DNA of 64,000 nucleotides, from assembly GCA_015178975.1 (NCBI GenBank), contig WHVD01000122.1:186001-250000 (forward strand), written 5' to 3'. The DNA is from Hysterangium stoloniferum. Taxonomy: Eukaryota; Basidiomycota; Agaricomycetes; Hysterangiales; Hysterangiaceae. Of the stretch, positions 22,810 to 34,297 are shown one piece after another. A program made the translations under genes and the position numbers. The notes below the pieces were generated by a model. It saw only the letters and a list, made by a program, of their open reading frames with translations. It was not told the DNA's origin and did not search any database. Position 1 is the first letter of the stretch, and each line of letters opens with the position of its first letter.

Positions 22810-24479
22810 ATATCCGAAAACACCTCTGCCCTCTATTTATCATTCGCTAGTCGATGAAATAGGGACTTTTTTTCTCTATTTAATTAAGCTATATTCTCAC
22901 CAGCCAACGTAACTTAACCTATTCCTCCCATTCTTTACGTTTTTCGAGTATTAAGTAATCGTGGACTCTTTTCTCTCTCGCATTCTTGCCCCCTTCGTTT
23001 TTCCTAGAAACTCTGAGTTATGATGACTGAAAATATCAAAATATCAGCTGTGTTATTCATTTCTGTTATTGTTGTCCGGGTGTTGTGACTTACATGGGTC
23101 TTTCTGCTCCTTCGCAGTCGCTTCATGTCTCCTTGGTGTGAGCATCAGAATCAGACGCAGGCAGGAGCCTCCTTGAGCTTTTCTGCCGTTCTCAGACTGG
23201 CCTATCCATCGCCGTGTGTAGAAACCATTCCCCCGGGGTCGCTATGTACACATTGCGGTAGAGAACTCTCCCCCCCCTCCCCGGAATCCTTCAACAACAA
23301 ACCTGGAAAATCTGACATGAGTCCAGGAGGAGCGGTCATGCCGACCCCCGCGGGGCAAAAGCTCCACAACGACAAAAAAATCTAAAGTAGCAGCATCAGA
23401 CGCCTGGGCCTCCCTCCTTTGGCAATGATAACCTGAGCCTTGTGGCCAGATATTGTACTGTTGAGAAGCAGCCAGCCATACACGGTAATAGCACCCCCGT
23501 GTCTCTTTTCAAATATGTGGTGTTTGGAGGAGCGAGCTGCAGGTTCCAATTCGGCCAGAGCTGACCGCCAAGCACGGTTAATTTCCCGTTTGCAGCTTCG
23601 CGTTGAAGGTCTCCCCCGGCGACCTCTACTGGAACAACTGTTGTAGGACGCATTGCTATACGGTGGTTAGCCGATCCAAGCTAAGCTCCAGCCAGCTCAG
23701 CAATGCTTCGTGAGCAACAAAACTGCACTGGGTACCATCAATGTCTGGGTTGGCGTCCGGCTCTTTTGACGTTGCGCATGGCTTGGGAAGTGCCAGGTGG
23801 GTACATGAGGGAACGGCATCACTACCCACCCTTTCGGTGCATTGCGCAGATCCTGCTTTGGGGATGTGCACACCCGATATCGTCGTGAAGCCTGTTCCCG
23901 GTGCTGTTTATACGTCCCCCACAGTCTCCAAAGCGGGCCTTCGACCCGGATGCAGAGATGGCAGGGCCCATCCCTCGCTAATGCTTCTATCACAGTGGTC
24001 CCAATTTCGATTAAAAAGCGGCGGCTCTCCTCGCTCGCAGCCCATCCTCAAGGCCACCAAAAGTCCGACGGCGTCGCTCCTACGATGCAGTATGTCCCGA
24101 CCCCCGTCAAAAAATAGGTGGTGATGCTCGTGTACTTGATTTCAGGTTATCTTGCCTTTACTCGGCATTTTTCATTCATAATCAATTAGGATAACACTCA
24201 TTGACGTCTTGCGTGCTGCCGGGGAGACGTATGCGTGCGTGCGATAGTACCCATACCTTCAAATCTCCTACAACTGTATGACACTCCACTGCATATACAT
24301 TGAAAGTGCTTTTACATTTGTAACAAATTATATTGCCATGGTCAGAATCAAGGTTGCAGATTGCTCGTTGCATGTGGCTGTCTACGGCATGAAATCTGGA
24401 AAGATACCGCATTTATCGTATCTGGGCACAGTAATAATTCCTACAATATCTATGAGAACAGTGAGTCCCAGGATTCTGT
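22810..24479. other. Downstream of the ManC-type gene; no gene supported
   Basis: The first 300 bases are an AT-rich 3' region. From 23125 to about 24120 the composition is richer in GC and several frames stay open for 85-130 codons on both strands (for example plus 23741-24124), but they have no motif I recognise and no consistent splicing. Confidence 0.35.
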
Positions 24480-24917
24480 GCCCTACAGCATGACGTGGAA
24501 GAGCCGTCGCCTACCACCGGGTACCGCTTGTTCTTCCACCCCAAAAATAACTTTGTTGCACGCTAACCATATCGTCGCCTTTGTATGGAAGCGTGCCCCT
24601 CCCTCTGACAGGCTCACGGACCCCGTGATAAATGTGATGGTTGAGTGTGGAATGGTTGATAATTTCAAGTACATACTTCTTTGAGAGAGCAAAAAGAAAC
24701 GTCTCGAGAATGATCCTCAGTCATGCACAAACAGGACGGCTTTGGCGAAGAGCATAAGACGCCGGTTATCAACAGTGAAGCATGTGTGAATAGAGAACAT
24801 TCGGGTGGCTTGGGGTGTTTTACATTGTAGATGGTATGCCATAGATAATATAAAAAAAAAAATTCCTGCGCATTTAGTCGCATTACACATTCTGAGGGGG
24901 CAAAATAAAAATAACAA
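24480..24917 (-). other. Conserved non-assigned segment, part of the duplicated block
   Basis: Minus-strand sequence that is repeated with clear similarity at about 38350-38740 on the plus strand. It contains open stretches such as ITGSVSLSEGGARFH, with ITGSVSLSERGTHFN in the other copy. I cannot decide between two competing reading frames, so I do not call a gene. It marks the outer end of the inverted segmental duplication. Confidence 0.5.
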
Positions 24918-25230
24918 TCTGCATTTTGTGGGATGCCGGATGTACTGTGTTACAACGCTGATGGATCCAAATTATACTTTCTTTATTCTATGCTAAATAT
25001 TAGGCAGAGGAAATGAAGTACTTAGAAATGTCCAATGACGAGCCGGTATTGGCGGTGAGTGAAGGAGGTAGGGAGTGGAAAACAGGGTAGGTGCTGGACG
25101 ACGCTGCAACGAGTCAGACTTGAAATATCATGTGGTAGAACCTGAATACAACGGATGACCAGAGTGAGCGAACGACCAGAGAGAGGTACCATATATAATC
25201 ACGATGGTAATGGAGGGAGGACACAATGGC
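24918..25230. other. Spacer 3' of the orphan gene
   Basis: No feature supported. A short word here, gtgctggacgacgctgcaac near 25090, resembles gctggacgacgttgtggcga near 15507. Confidence 0.35.
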
Positions 25231-27118
25231 TTAATTGTAGGCAGAAACTGCGTTTTTACTCCATCCATTTTTCTCTAAAAGCGACATGCAATGGGAATTG
25301 CACAGGACCGAACGACCAGTAAATGGAGTGGCTATCAGGAGTAGGAGGGAGTGAGACGCAGTTTCCAAATGTGAAAAGTCTTCGGAATAGTCGGAGACAC
25401 GACGAAGGTCAAGGACATCGAGGTGTGAGATAAGCTCGACGAAAGCGTTTACCGCATTTTCTGCTCGTATTTCGGTACAGGCACATTCTGGGTCAGGAGA
25501 AGCTGCTATGAGCTTCATGAGTATCTTGATTGTGTCGGCAAGAGAGGTGAGCACCGTCCATGGGTCAAATGGGACCGAGATATGACTAGAAGGTGAAGGT
25601 GAAGTTAATATATGAATTTTCAGAGGTGTACGTAAAACGTGCCGTAGGTGGAAAACAAGACACGATGCAATGTGATTGATCTTGTCGGTGCTGTTTCTCA
25701 GCATTACGCCGTCCGCGAAATACGCCCCCATAACGTCTACTCTCGAGTCGAGAACTTCGTATATATTATCTTGCACCAGAGACCTAGCTGAAACCGTGGC
25801 ATCTAGGGCAACGTCCAATAAGGCATCGCATAGGATCTTAAACCGTGCATCCTGTTTTGACCATGCCATGGAAAGTTGCATTTGGTGGGGACGGACCCCT
25901 CTATTGTAAAATACTCCTTGGTGGCACCTGTCGTGGCCTAAGTCGGAGCAGTGTGAGGAATAGTGACAAATATCTCACGGTTGCAGCGAGGATTCCAAGA
26001 AGCTGTAAATGGCATTCAGTGAGTTGACCGACAGCGTATGTGAATCGTTGACTCTAGCCAGTACAATATTGGTAAGCAGGTGGACACAATCCCGCGAGTC
26101 AATTGCACATCGAGCGATAATTGAAAGGAAAGTGGATGTGATCTCGATGTGGTGAGTGTGCAGCGGTGCACTGGTTGGACTTCTATACAGTGCTGCAGTC
26201 GACGCCGCATTATCACACTTCCTGTCCATCAAGTAGCCGAATAAATAAAAGGCGTAACCTAACCAGCCTGGTATAGACCAATGGAGATATTCGTCGCCGT
26301 CATATCCATGACTAAGAGTGTGGGCATTGTACAAAACTTCAGATGCTCGTTCTCGAATATACAATGGGTACGATGGCCTGTGAAGGTGTTCAATATTCAG
26401 AGGTTTGGTGATAACTTCGTGTACTACTCGTACTGCATCAAATCAGCACTGTCCTGAATTATTATTCCAAAATTCCTTATGGATAGGCGTTTGCGAAGTT
26501 GTCTAGTGATCCCATTGGGCCTCCCGGAGTTCACAATTTGGTGATACAGCCATAACTTGCCTACCAGCATTGAAATCTTTGCGCGGTAAAGGATGATTGT
26601 CCCAACTCGTTCCAGAGCGAGGCCACAAAAATATCCTGGTCCGATCTCAACACCTGTGCCAGTATTCGTGGTGCTAGCATCCCAGTCAAAGTTTACCTCC
26701 CTGTTGGATCTAGAGGCATCTGGGATAATAATCACATCTGGGGGATACAAACATGTCGCCCGACCTCGGCACTGTGAAAGTGAGTGATTTGGCGATTCAG
26801 TAACTTATTTTCAATGAATAGATGGCCCACAATTTCGCCTGCCCAAATGGATACCTGTTCTTCGGATAGCTGGATATGACCAACATAATCGGTCCCCTGT
26901 AGGCATATATCATGGCCTGGTTTGTCACAACCCCATTGCTCTTGGAGTTGTCTATAAGCCTTTATGACCCTCCTGGTAAATTCATAGCTCTGCTTCGAGT
27001 CGATATTTATAGAGGCCGCTGAAGGGGAAACCGTAGGCGGTAAATGCCCAACGTCGTCCACGTAAGTTGTCTCATCCATCTCGTAGGTATTTGGCAGGAG
27101 ATTGGTAGTGTTGGACAT
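25231..27118 (-). CDS. Orphan protein, 573 aa, duplicated in this window
   Basis: Four exons (27118-26831, 26771-26434, 26377-25979, 25927-25231) with introns of 59, 56 and 51 bases sum to 1722 bases and stay in phase, so the gene looks intact. I do not recognise the family and assign no function. The N-terminal 95 residues are acidic and mention no known domain (GHDICLQGTDYVGHIQLSEEQ); the centre includes VEIGPGYFCGLALERVGTII and a short hydrophobic patch (IPGWLGYAFYLFGYLM), and the last 230 residues are rich in leucine and predicted to be helical (ILCDALLDVALDATVSARSL; AVNAFVELISHLDVLDLRRV), as in armadillo-like folds. No signal peptide is seen. A decayed copy lies at 36180-37910 and a truncated one at 43297-43640; both keep the splice pattern in part, which supports this gene model. 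A further 48-base intron inside the last exon (about 25575-25622) is possible and would not change the frame. Confidence 0.7.
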
Positions 27119-27560
27119 CAGTGCTCGATTATTTATAAACGATGAGCGATATTCATTTGTTATAGGGAATTGGGCAACGCGTACATATTGTGATGAACCT
27201 TATTCCGTCTGTGTTGGGGTACCAACGTTTCTTCATATCACAGAATACTTTAGCAGAAGTGCTTTGTAGTTTGTAGATAAACCAGGAACAATGCAAAGCA
27301 TCCTTCAATCCATTCAATTCAGAGGATCACCTGATAGTCTGACGTAGGGTCTGGCGTTACGCGATTGTAAAATTGGCAGGGGGAGGTAGTAGATCTGAAC
27401 GCTATGATTCAACTCCAACTTCAGGTTCTTCACGGATGACAACTGAATATGTGGACATCATTTTTTTCTTGGGGAAGAGAAGAGGGGCGGGGGGGAATAT
27501 GCCTTCGGTATTTCTCATGTACGCGTCGTCCTTGACAAGCCATAATGATGCTTATGGCCA
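27119..27560 (-). promoter_or_regulatory. Upstream region of the orphan gene, conserved between copies
   Basis: About 440 bases upstream of the start are clearly similar to 43610-43970, upstream of the truncated third copy, including tgctcgatta, ttgtgatgaaccttattc and acaactgaatat words. The similarity shows that duplication carried the promoter along with the gene. Confidence 0.6.
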
Positions 27561-28202
27561 CATAGAGTTTTGACAACCTGCGGGAAGATGGGTACCATAC
27601 AAATAATTATAATTTCCTCGAGAATTTTATTCAGTATTGGCATGCAGCTTATATTTCTTATTCTGATTTATAGCAGAGCTTACAAGCCAGCTAAGGTTAT
27701 TTGACCTGGGTATCTTGAGTATCGAGTCGGTCATCGAAATTCATTTGGGTAACTCACTAACCTGGGCAAATCCGATATTGACCACTAAGGTTCAAATTCT
27801 AGATCTCTGGATATCCACTAGAAATCGTAAAAAAATATGAAATTTATTCGAGAATGTTCAAAACATTTGTTACATAATGGCTTGGAACTTTTAATGTTTT
27901 GAAGATTTTCAGAAGATATTTCGAGGTTGAAAATTTGAGCCTCACTGGCAGCGCTGTGAATGTCAAGTCAACTAGCGTCTGGTCACTGGGGCGTGGGTTT
28001 CATCAAAAAAAATTTGAGGTGCATTTACGAGTAATGAAATAATCTTTTCCTTGTATGGTTGTCATAAATTGAGTGTGGTCGACGAACGGCGTTAGCCAAA
28101 GGCTTATTTGCTACGCACCTAATTAGCAAAATGCATCGTCTTCGTCATCCGAAATCACCAATGCCTCTTCTACACCATCCTCCTGCATTCCACTAGTTAG
28201 AC
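27561..28202. other. Spacer
   Basis: No gene recognised. On the minus strand at about 28117-28195 a short open stretch ends in an acidic tail (EEALVISDDEDDAFC followed by a stop), perhaps the end of a decayed transposase-type protein. Confidence 0.35.
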
Positions 28203-28293
28203 AATATCCTATGAATTGGACGAGACCGCCTCTTTAAAATCCCTCGCTGACACAACATTGTCACAATTAGATAATAAGTCGTCAGGAAGCGGG
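28203..28293. repeat. Dispersed repeat, partner at 45479-45571
   Basis: About 90 bp from ATATCCTATGAATTGGACGA to gataataagt match the segment at 45479-45571 in the same orientation (ATATCCTGTAAATTGAACGA onward). Both lie next to transposon debris. Identity unknown. Confidence 0.65.
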
Positions 28294-28309
28294 GGAAAAG
28301 GGGGTCACC

Positions 28310-28400
28310 GGTGGAGCGGATAGCCGCTCTCCCGCAAAGGCTGCCCGGTTCCTTCTCAATCTCACGCTTCGCGGGCGCTCCCTCATCCAAGCGAGGTGGG
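28310..28400 (+). pseudogene. Fragment of the ManC-type guanylyltransferase gene
   Basis: About 90 bases match the start of the catalytic domain coding sequence at about 21568-21655 in the intact gene, from the CCGCTCTCCCGC word through GCGGGCGCTCCCTCATCCAA to GCGA. It covers roughly the codons for PLSREGCPK...GRSLIQA. Nothing of the rest of the gene is present, and it sits directly beside a dispersed repeat, so it is a small duplicated or captured scrap. Confidence 0.75.
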
Positions 28401-28754
28401 AGTTGAATTTTGGGAATTCAGTAAACGAGTGCAAAGAAAGACTCGAACCACATGGGGATATTAGTAAGCGGGTTACTGGTATATAGATGAGACTTATTAT
28501 AACAAGGCTGTGACCCGTGGGGACCAAGGACACTTGGAGAAGTGATGTAGGGCTGTCGGTATCAGCCTCACTCGGTCAACACAGACAGGACTAAGTTTTC
28601 TTTATTTTTACATATCAGTAGGATACAAGGTGAATGCGAGGTTCCCTAGGGAAGAGTGGGGAAAGGATTAATGGTCAAAGAGAAGATATCCTATCACTAT
28701 AGGATATGGGGTTTTTTATATAGAGTCAAGGTGAATGGGGTGGAAGAACAAAGA

Positions 28755-28911
28755 ACCGCATGATCAGGCACAGGGGTGCTACTTAACAATAAAGTGGCGG
28801 ATCAATGAGTGGCTGATGGGAGAGGTTGGTGATGATGACCGCATGATAAGGCACAAGGGTGCTACCAAGTGGCGGAACAATGAGTGGTTGATGGGAGAGG
28901 TTGGTGATGAC
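28755..28911 (+). repeat. Tandem duplication, two units of about 75-84 bp
   Basis: Unit one starts CCGCATGATCAGGCACAGGG at 28755 and unit two CCGCATGATAAGGCACAAGG at 28839. Both run on through GTGGCGGA-CAATGAGTGG and GATGGGAGAGGTTGGTGATG. Unit one holds an extra nine bases. The block lies at the left edge of the LTR-rich region. Confidence 0.75.
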
Positions 28912-31859
28912 GTATGTGGTAAGGTGGCCAGGCTTACAAGTGAGATGTTAAGGGGCAGAGTCCAGTGGGTTGTGGATCATAAGATAAGGCATCTATTACC
29001 TGACCTGGACTCCAGTCAGACTCCTGTGAGTTCTTTTATTTGCTTTAGTACTCTGTGACCTGGACCCCTTGATACATTCACTTCCTTATTGTTCCTGCAC
29101 TTATTCCCTAATCTGTCCCAGTCCTTGTTTTTCATTTACCTAACTTGTTATTATATGCTTATTTTGGAAACATTTCCAAATATGTTTTATTATACTCTCA
29201 GATTTGTAGTACAATTATTGGAACAACAATAGAGTCTTCCATAGTCATGTACTTACTCTTCAGTTTGAATCTTGAATGGGTCTTGGCTTACTCTACTCTA
29301 CTCCTTCATTCTTTTTGTATGCTTGATATTTGGAATTCCTCAGAACTCCAGTTATCTACACCTTTCATGTAAACATCCATTAACTTGAAATGAGGACACC
29401 TATTAAGTGTGGGGCTCATATGTGGGTGTCTGGGGAAAACCTGTGGATGTTCCAGGAAGGATGCAGCTTCAGCTTATGTGCTGCACCTTTGCAGATTGCA
29501 TTGTCCAATTTCAAACAGGCATGGATGGGAATCCCATGGGTTCCAGGAATATGCAAGGTGCAAGAGACAAGTAGATACTAAGTTGATTTTCTGATCAGGT
29601 GGTATGTACAAATAACTACTTTGCTATATAGACTAGTAGGTTATTGTACTACTACTTCAGACATACAAAAAGACATAACAGGAGTACAATAATACAATAA
29701 ACCAGGTGTCAAAACTAAAATGGGAACAAAGGTAAAAGTGAACCAGATGACAAAGGAGCATAGATAGATTGGGAACAAGGGGTTCCAGAATCTCTGGGCC
29801 AGGTCTGGTGCATCATTCCTACAATATAGAGAGTCAGGTATATGTAGGATGGGGTCTGGGTCCCAGTGGGTATTCTGGTCATAACAACACCCAAACATGT
29901 GAACAAGGGCACAGCACATAAGCTGAAGCCAAGTCCTTCTCATACCCTGCAACTCAACCTCCTTTTGTGTAATTTGACTACTTGTCCTCATGTGAAGAGT
30001 GGTGGAAGTTCTAACCATTCTATATACAAAGAATATTGACCGTTTAGGTACAACACAACAATGTATTGACTATCTAAGTCTAATACAGGCCAAATGTGTA
30101 TTGACTATTTAGTTCAATATGGTTAAGAGGATTAGCTATCCTAAGTACATAGAATAGATAGCTAAGACGAATAAAAGAGAATTGACTTTGAAGTTCGATT
30201 TTGAGCAACTACTCAAGTGTTTAAGGAAATAACAAGAGAGTTGAATAAACAGAGTAGTGCAGATATAGTCCACACAGATCAAGATAACAGTTCGAGTTTC
30301 GACTAGTGTAGTTCGAAACTATGATTGCACTGGTAGTTGAAGCCCATCTATGACGGTCAAGACGATACCCCAATCACAACTTGCAGGACACTAAGTGGGT
30401 GTCTGGGCAAGTCGTGGTTATGGGGTAAAAAGTGTCTTCTTTGTTTGGTGCCAAGTGCACCCACAAGTATACACAGAGCTTTGAACTAATGAAATGGTGC
30501 AATATTCGAGGAATATAAAGGATAGAAAAATATGAATAAAATGTGTAAAATATAAATAAAATAAAAGGAGTGTTTTACCACAATGAAACTGTGGTAAAAG
30601 CATACCCTTCACACCTCATCCATGCATTTCTGGAGCCCTCAGGCCTTCTGACTTCCAGTTCTCTGATGTATTCTCAGAGTTCCTGGATCAATGTCTATTT
30701 GAAGTCATGATCTAACAATTGTGTGAGGGCACAGTCAAGTCCTTCTCATATCCTTATGATATTCTGATACCCCAGACAATTTCCTGAAAACTCTGTGGAC
30801 TACTCTTCAGCTCTTCAGATGATCTCTCAGGAAATCCCCAGACTATTTCTGGAAAGTCCAGGTAGATTTTATGCACTTAATCAAATACATATTATCTGTG
30901 AAGATCTAAACTAAAAGGGGAGAAGGGGCTCTAGTTGGGGGGCTGATGATAGAGATTGTACTAGTCAGGAGGTCTGACTCTATAAACATAGTGGAGCTTG
31001 GCTTCAACTTATGTGTTGCACTCTCATATGAACTGTTAGAGTGCTTCCATATTTCAAACAGAGTGGATAGTACAATAGAGATGAAATACAGTACTTGCTC
31101 AATTGGCTAGGGGACCAAAATACTAAGGGTCATAAAGTAAGAGTTTGCAGCTTGCCGAAAACATCTTCAAGGTATTGAGAAGGGAGGAAAAGGACTGGGA
31201 ACTAGTAGGGGGTAATCTATGTCAGTTTTCAAACTGAGGAACTGTAGTATATATGAAGAAGATTTATATTACAATGAGACAGATGACTGGAGGGCCAATT
31301 AAGGAAGTGAGGGGTGGAACAGATCATGAGAAGTTGATGACAAGGTGTACAGGGTCGAGTAGTTTACCACTCAATATGTGATTGTTATTGACTAACAATA
31401 GTGCGAAGAACAATCGACTAGTAGTTTTAGATAGTAAAATTGTAGATTACAATTGACCTTCAAGGTGTGATCGGTAGGTAATTACAAGGGCGGATTGACC
31501 TTATGGTGTGATCTGACTGTGTAGCTAGTTGGCCTAATGGCCGAGTAGATAAGAGAAGGAGTTTATCACGAGAAGGGAAGAATAATCTAGAGAAGTGAGC
31601 AACGCTGGATGGTCTTACTGTGAAAAGTGATGACTTGAAGTCGAGCCGATTAGTAATAACGCACTTCGACTATTTCAGTGTGAAGAGTTGTTATGGATAA
31701 TTGGAGATGAGAGAGAGAGAGAGAAAGAGTCTTGTTAGATGATACCCTGAACCAGTACTTGTGTCTTGCAGGTGATAGTTGTCGGGGTTGAAAAGCATCT
31801 AAGTTTCTCTCATGTGACTACTACTGTGACATGCACATACTTCTTGTGGGCTAGAGTGC
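28912..31859. mobile_element. Mosaic of old LTR fragments
   Basis: No host gene is visible. The ATAAGCTGAAGCCAAGTCC word, found in the three solo LTRs, occurs here in both orientations (about 29461-29490 minus, 29905-29938 plus, 30996-31020 minus). The stretch 29060-29290 is the inverted match of 33420-33620. The segment near 30440-30590 resembles 32680-32790. This fits pieces of several LTRs from at least two related families, mostly old, with TG/CA in place of most CG sites. A GA-rich simple repeat is at about 31709-31730. Confidence 0.6.
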
Positions 31860-32674
31860 TGTTACGACTGGACAATCCCACTGGACTCCGGGCACTAACC
31901 TGTACACCACCACACCCTACACACACCAAATGTCTGTTTATAGGATTTCCCGCCCGGACTCCATACGTCAAGACTTGTTACGTTTCAACCTCATTATGAC
32001 ACATATCAGTCACCGGACTTCCCCTGGACTCCATCTCTGTCTATGTCCGTCTTCATCCCACGCATCAGTCACCGGACCCCGCTCAGAATCCCATCACCAC
32101 TCTAATCGAGCCCCGTTCCCATTTTAGTCAAATGACCTGTCACAATTTGTACTCCACTCCCGCTCCGTTTCCCGTTATGGGTTATGCTTTGTCACGATTT
32201 GGACTCCACTCCGTTCCATCCCGTTCCTAACACCAATTTGGTGTTTACTATTCCCGTTTTATGTTCTGCTCATTTTGTTTCATTATTACTGGATTCGGTA
32301 TGACATTTACTTCACAGTCTATTTAAACTGGCAGATGTTGTACATACAATCCAGTCAGAAAATTAGCTTAGATTCCCCCCAGTAATCTAATACATTTTCC
32401 ACTCTAAAACCCTACTTGATTCACACCGCTTGCACTAGTCAGAGCCCACGGGCTCCGGCATATCTATCTCTCTCACCAGTCTCGACTCATGACCCACGAC
32501 CTCCGACTTACGACTCACGACCCATGACCCCCGCCCGGACTCCCCGGGATTCCCGTCCACCTGTCTGAAATTGGACAACACGATCTAGCGAGGGCGCAGC
32601 CTATAAGCTGAAGCCAAGTCCTACCAGATATTCCGCGGGTTTCTCTGGAGACCCGCCCTGTACGTATCCTAACA
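31860..32674 (+). mobile_element. Solo LTR, copy 2 (Ty3/Gypsy-like)
   Basis: An 815-bp unit starting TGTTACGACTGG and ending CCTAACA, flanked by a perfect 5-bp target duplication AGTGC (31855-31859 and 32675-32679). It holds the ATAAGCTGAAGCCAAGTCC word near 32601. It is collinear over its whole length with the LTR at 34298-35085. It keeps many CpG sites. It lies inside an older repeat, because the sequence after its right end resembles 30440-30590. Confidence 0.85.
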
Positions 32675-34297
32675 AGTGCCCACAAGCATACATGGACTCT
32701 CAAACTAATAAAAAGGGAATATGGCCCGTATTTATGAGTGATAGAGAAGGAAATAAAAGTATAAAATGTAAAAGAAATCATGGAAATCTAAAGCAGCTAA
32801 AGGGTAAGGCTTAGAGTCTTTAGTCGCACCTCCTATGTGACCTATCCTTCACACAAGGTGGGGAGACTAAATGTGAAGTATTAAACAATACTAAAGGGTC
32901 TGAGGTGGAAAGTGGGAGACGTAAAGAGGGATGGTGACAGGGGAGTGAATGGGATGGAGATGGAATGGAAAACTAAAAGATTAACTACTGTAATGAAACA
33001 AGTGTCAGGGACACTGTGAGTGGTAATATCTAGGGCAGGGGCTCTGACAGTGAATTGACAGTGGGTTTTGAGTCTAAAAGGGTCTAAAATGATGGGATCC
33101 TAACATTATCCCAAAGATTAGGTCATAACCTAAATAATTGTTAAGTTCTGGATCTCTGGGCAGAATTTCCAGTGGATATTCTGGATACTTCCCAGAATAT
33201 GTCCACAGAGTTTCTGGGGATGAGTATTGCAATATTACCAGAGTACAAGATGGACTTGGGCTTCAGCTTATGTGCTGCACCCTCATGCACTCACTTGGGT
33301 ATCCATATTTCAGAGGGTGGATATATGCCAGAGTGCTTATACTGTAGATACTCAGAGTCCAGAGAGTTCTGGATATTGAGCATACAGAAAGAACAAAGGA
33401 GCAGATTAATTAAGTTGAAATTAAAACTGAGGAGTAAGTACATGACTATGGAAGACTATATAGATGTTCCAATAATTGTACTACAAGTTTGGGAGTATAA
33501 TAAGACCTATTTGGAACTGTTTCCAAACTAAGATACAATAACAAGTCAAATGAGTGAGGATACAAGGATGGAGACAGACCAGGGAATAAGGGCAAGAACA
33601 ATAAACAAATGAATGAGCATCTGTCAACCAGTCAGTTACCAAATGTGGAACAAAGGAAGTGAGTTGGAATATCCATGGATATCCAATACTATCCAGAAAT
33701 GGAACCCAACACTAAGTATGCATATTTCTGGGAATGCCATGGGTTCTAGGCAGGTTGGAACATTGGTATAGAGAAATGACAAGGGTTGACAGGGATGATC
33801 AAGTGAAGGTTGGGTCATGGATTAAAGATGTATATAGAACAAATGCAGGGAGTCTGGCCAGAGTCTGCATCAGGAAATGACCAAGGGCACTCAGAGATTC
33901 TAGCTGGGAAAGGGCAGAGTCCAATGGGTTCCAGGTCATAACAGGAGGTGTCTAGTTGAGAGCAGAATACTAGAATGGGATTTGAGGTGAAGGGTACTTG
34001 AGAGATGATGGTCAGGTTCCAGTAAATCCCAGATCTTGATACTAGTCTGGAAGATGGTTCAGAACCTGATATAATGTCTGGGAACAGATCTTTACAATAA
34101 TCTTGTTTAACCATGGCATTTGTGCATATTTTAAAAGAGCAAACAAGTCTTAAAGACAAAATTTTGGGGTAATGAAATATGAACTCATAGAATATGTAGT
34201 CATAGCCAGAAGGAATAGTCTCACTCAAAAATGTGAGGGTTTTTCAGTAAAATTTTGGATATTGAAGAAATTGTGACCATCCTCCAATAACCCATCC
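32675..34297. mobile_element. Old LTR fragments, partly inverted
   Basis: The stretch 33130-33620 is, on the minus strand, related to 29060-29500: 33420-33620 is the inverted match of 29060-29290, and the inverted LTR word is at 33251-33280. The rest up to 34297 is CpG-poor and holds short words shared with 29700-29900. No gene is supported. Confidence 0.55.

Noticed and set aside
23741-24124. Open frame of 127 codons on the plus strand
   Set aside because: No recognisable motif, no conserved partner elsewhere in the window, and an equally long frame on the opposite strand.
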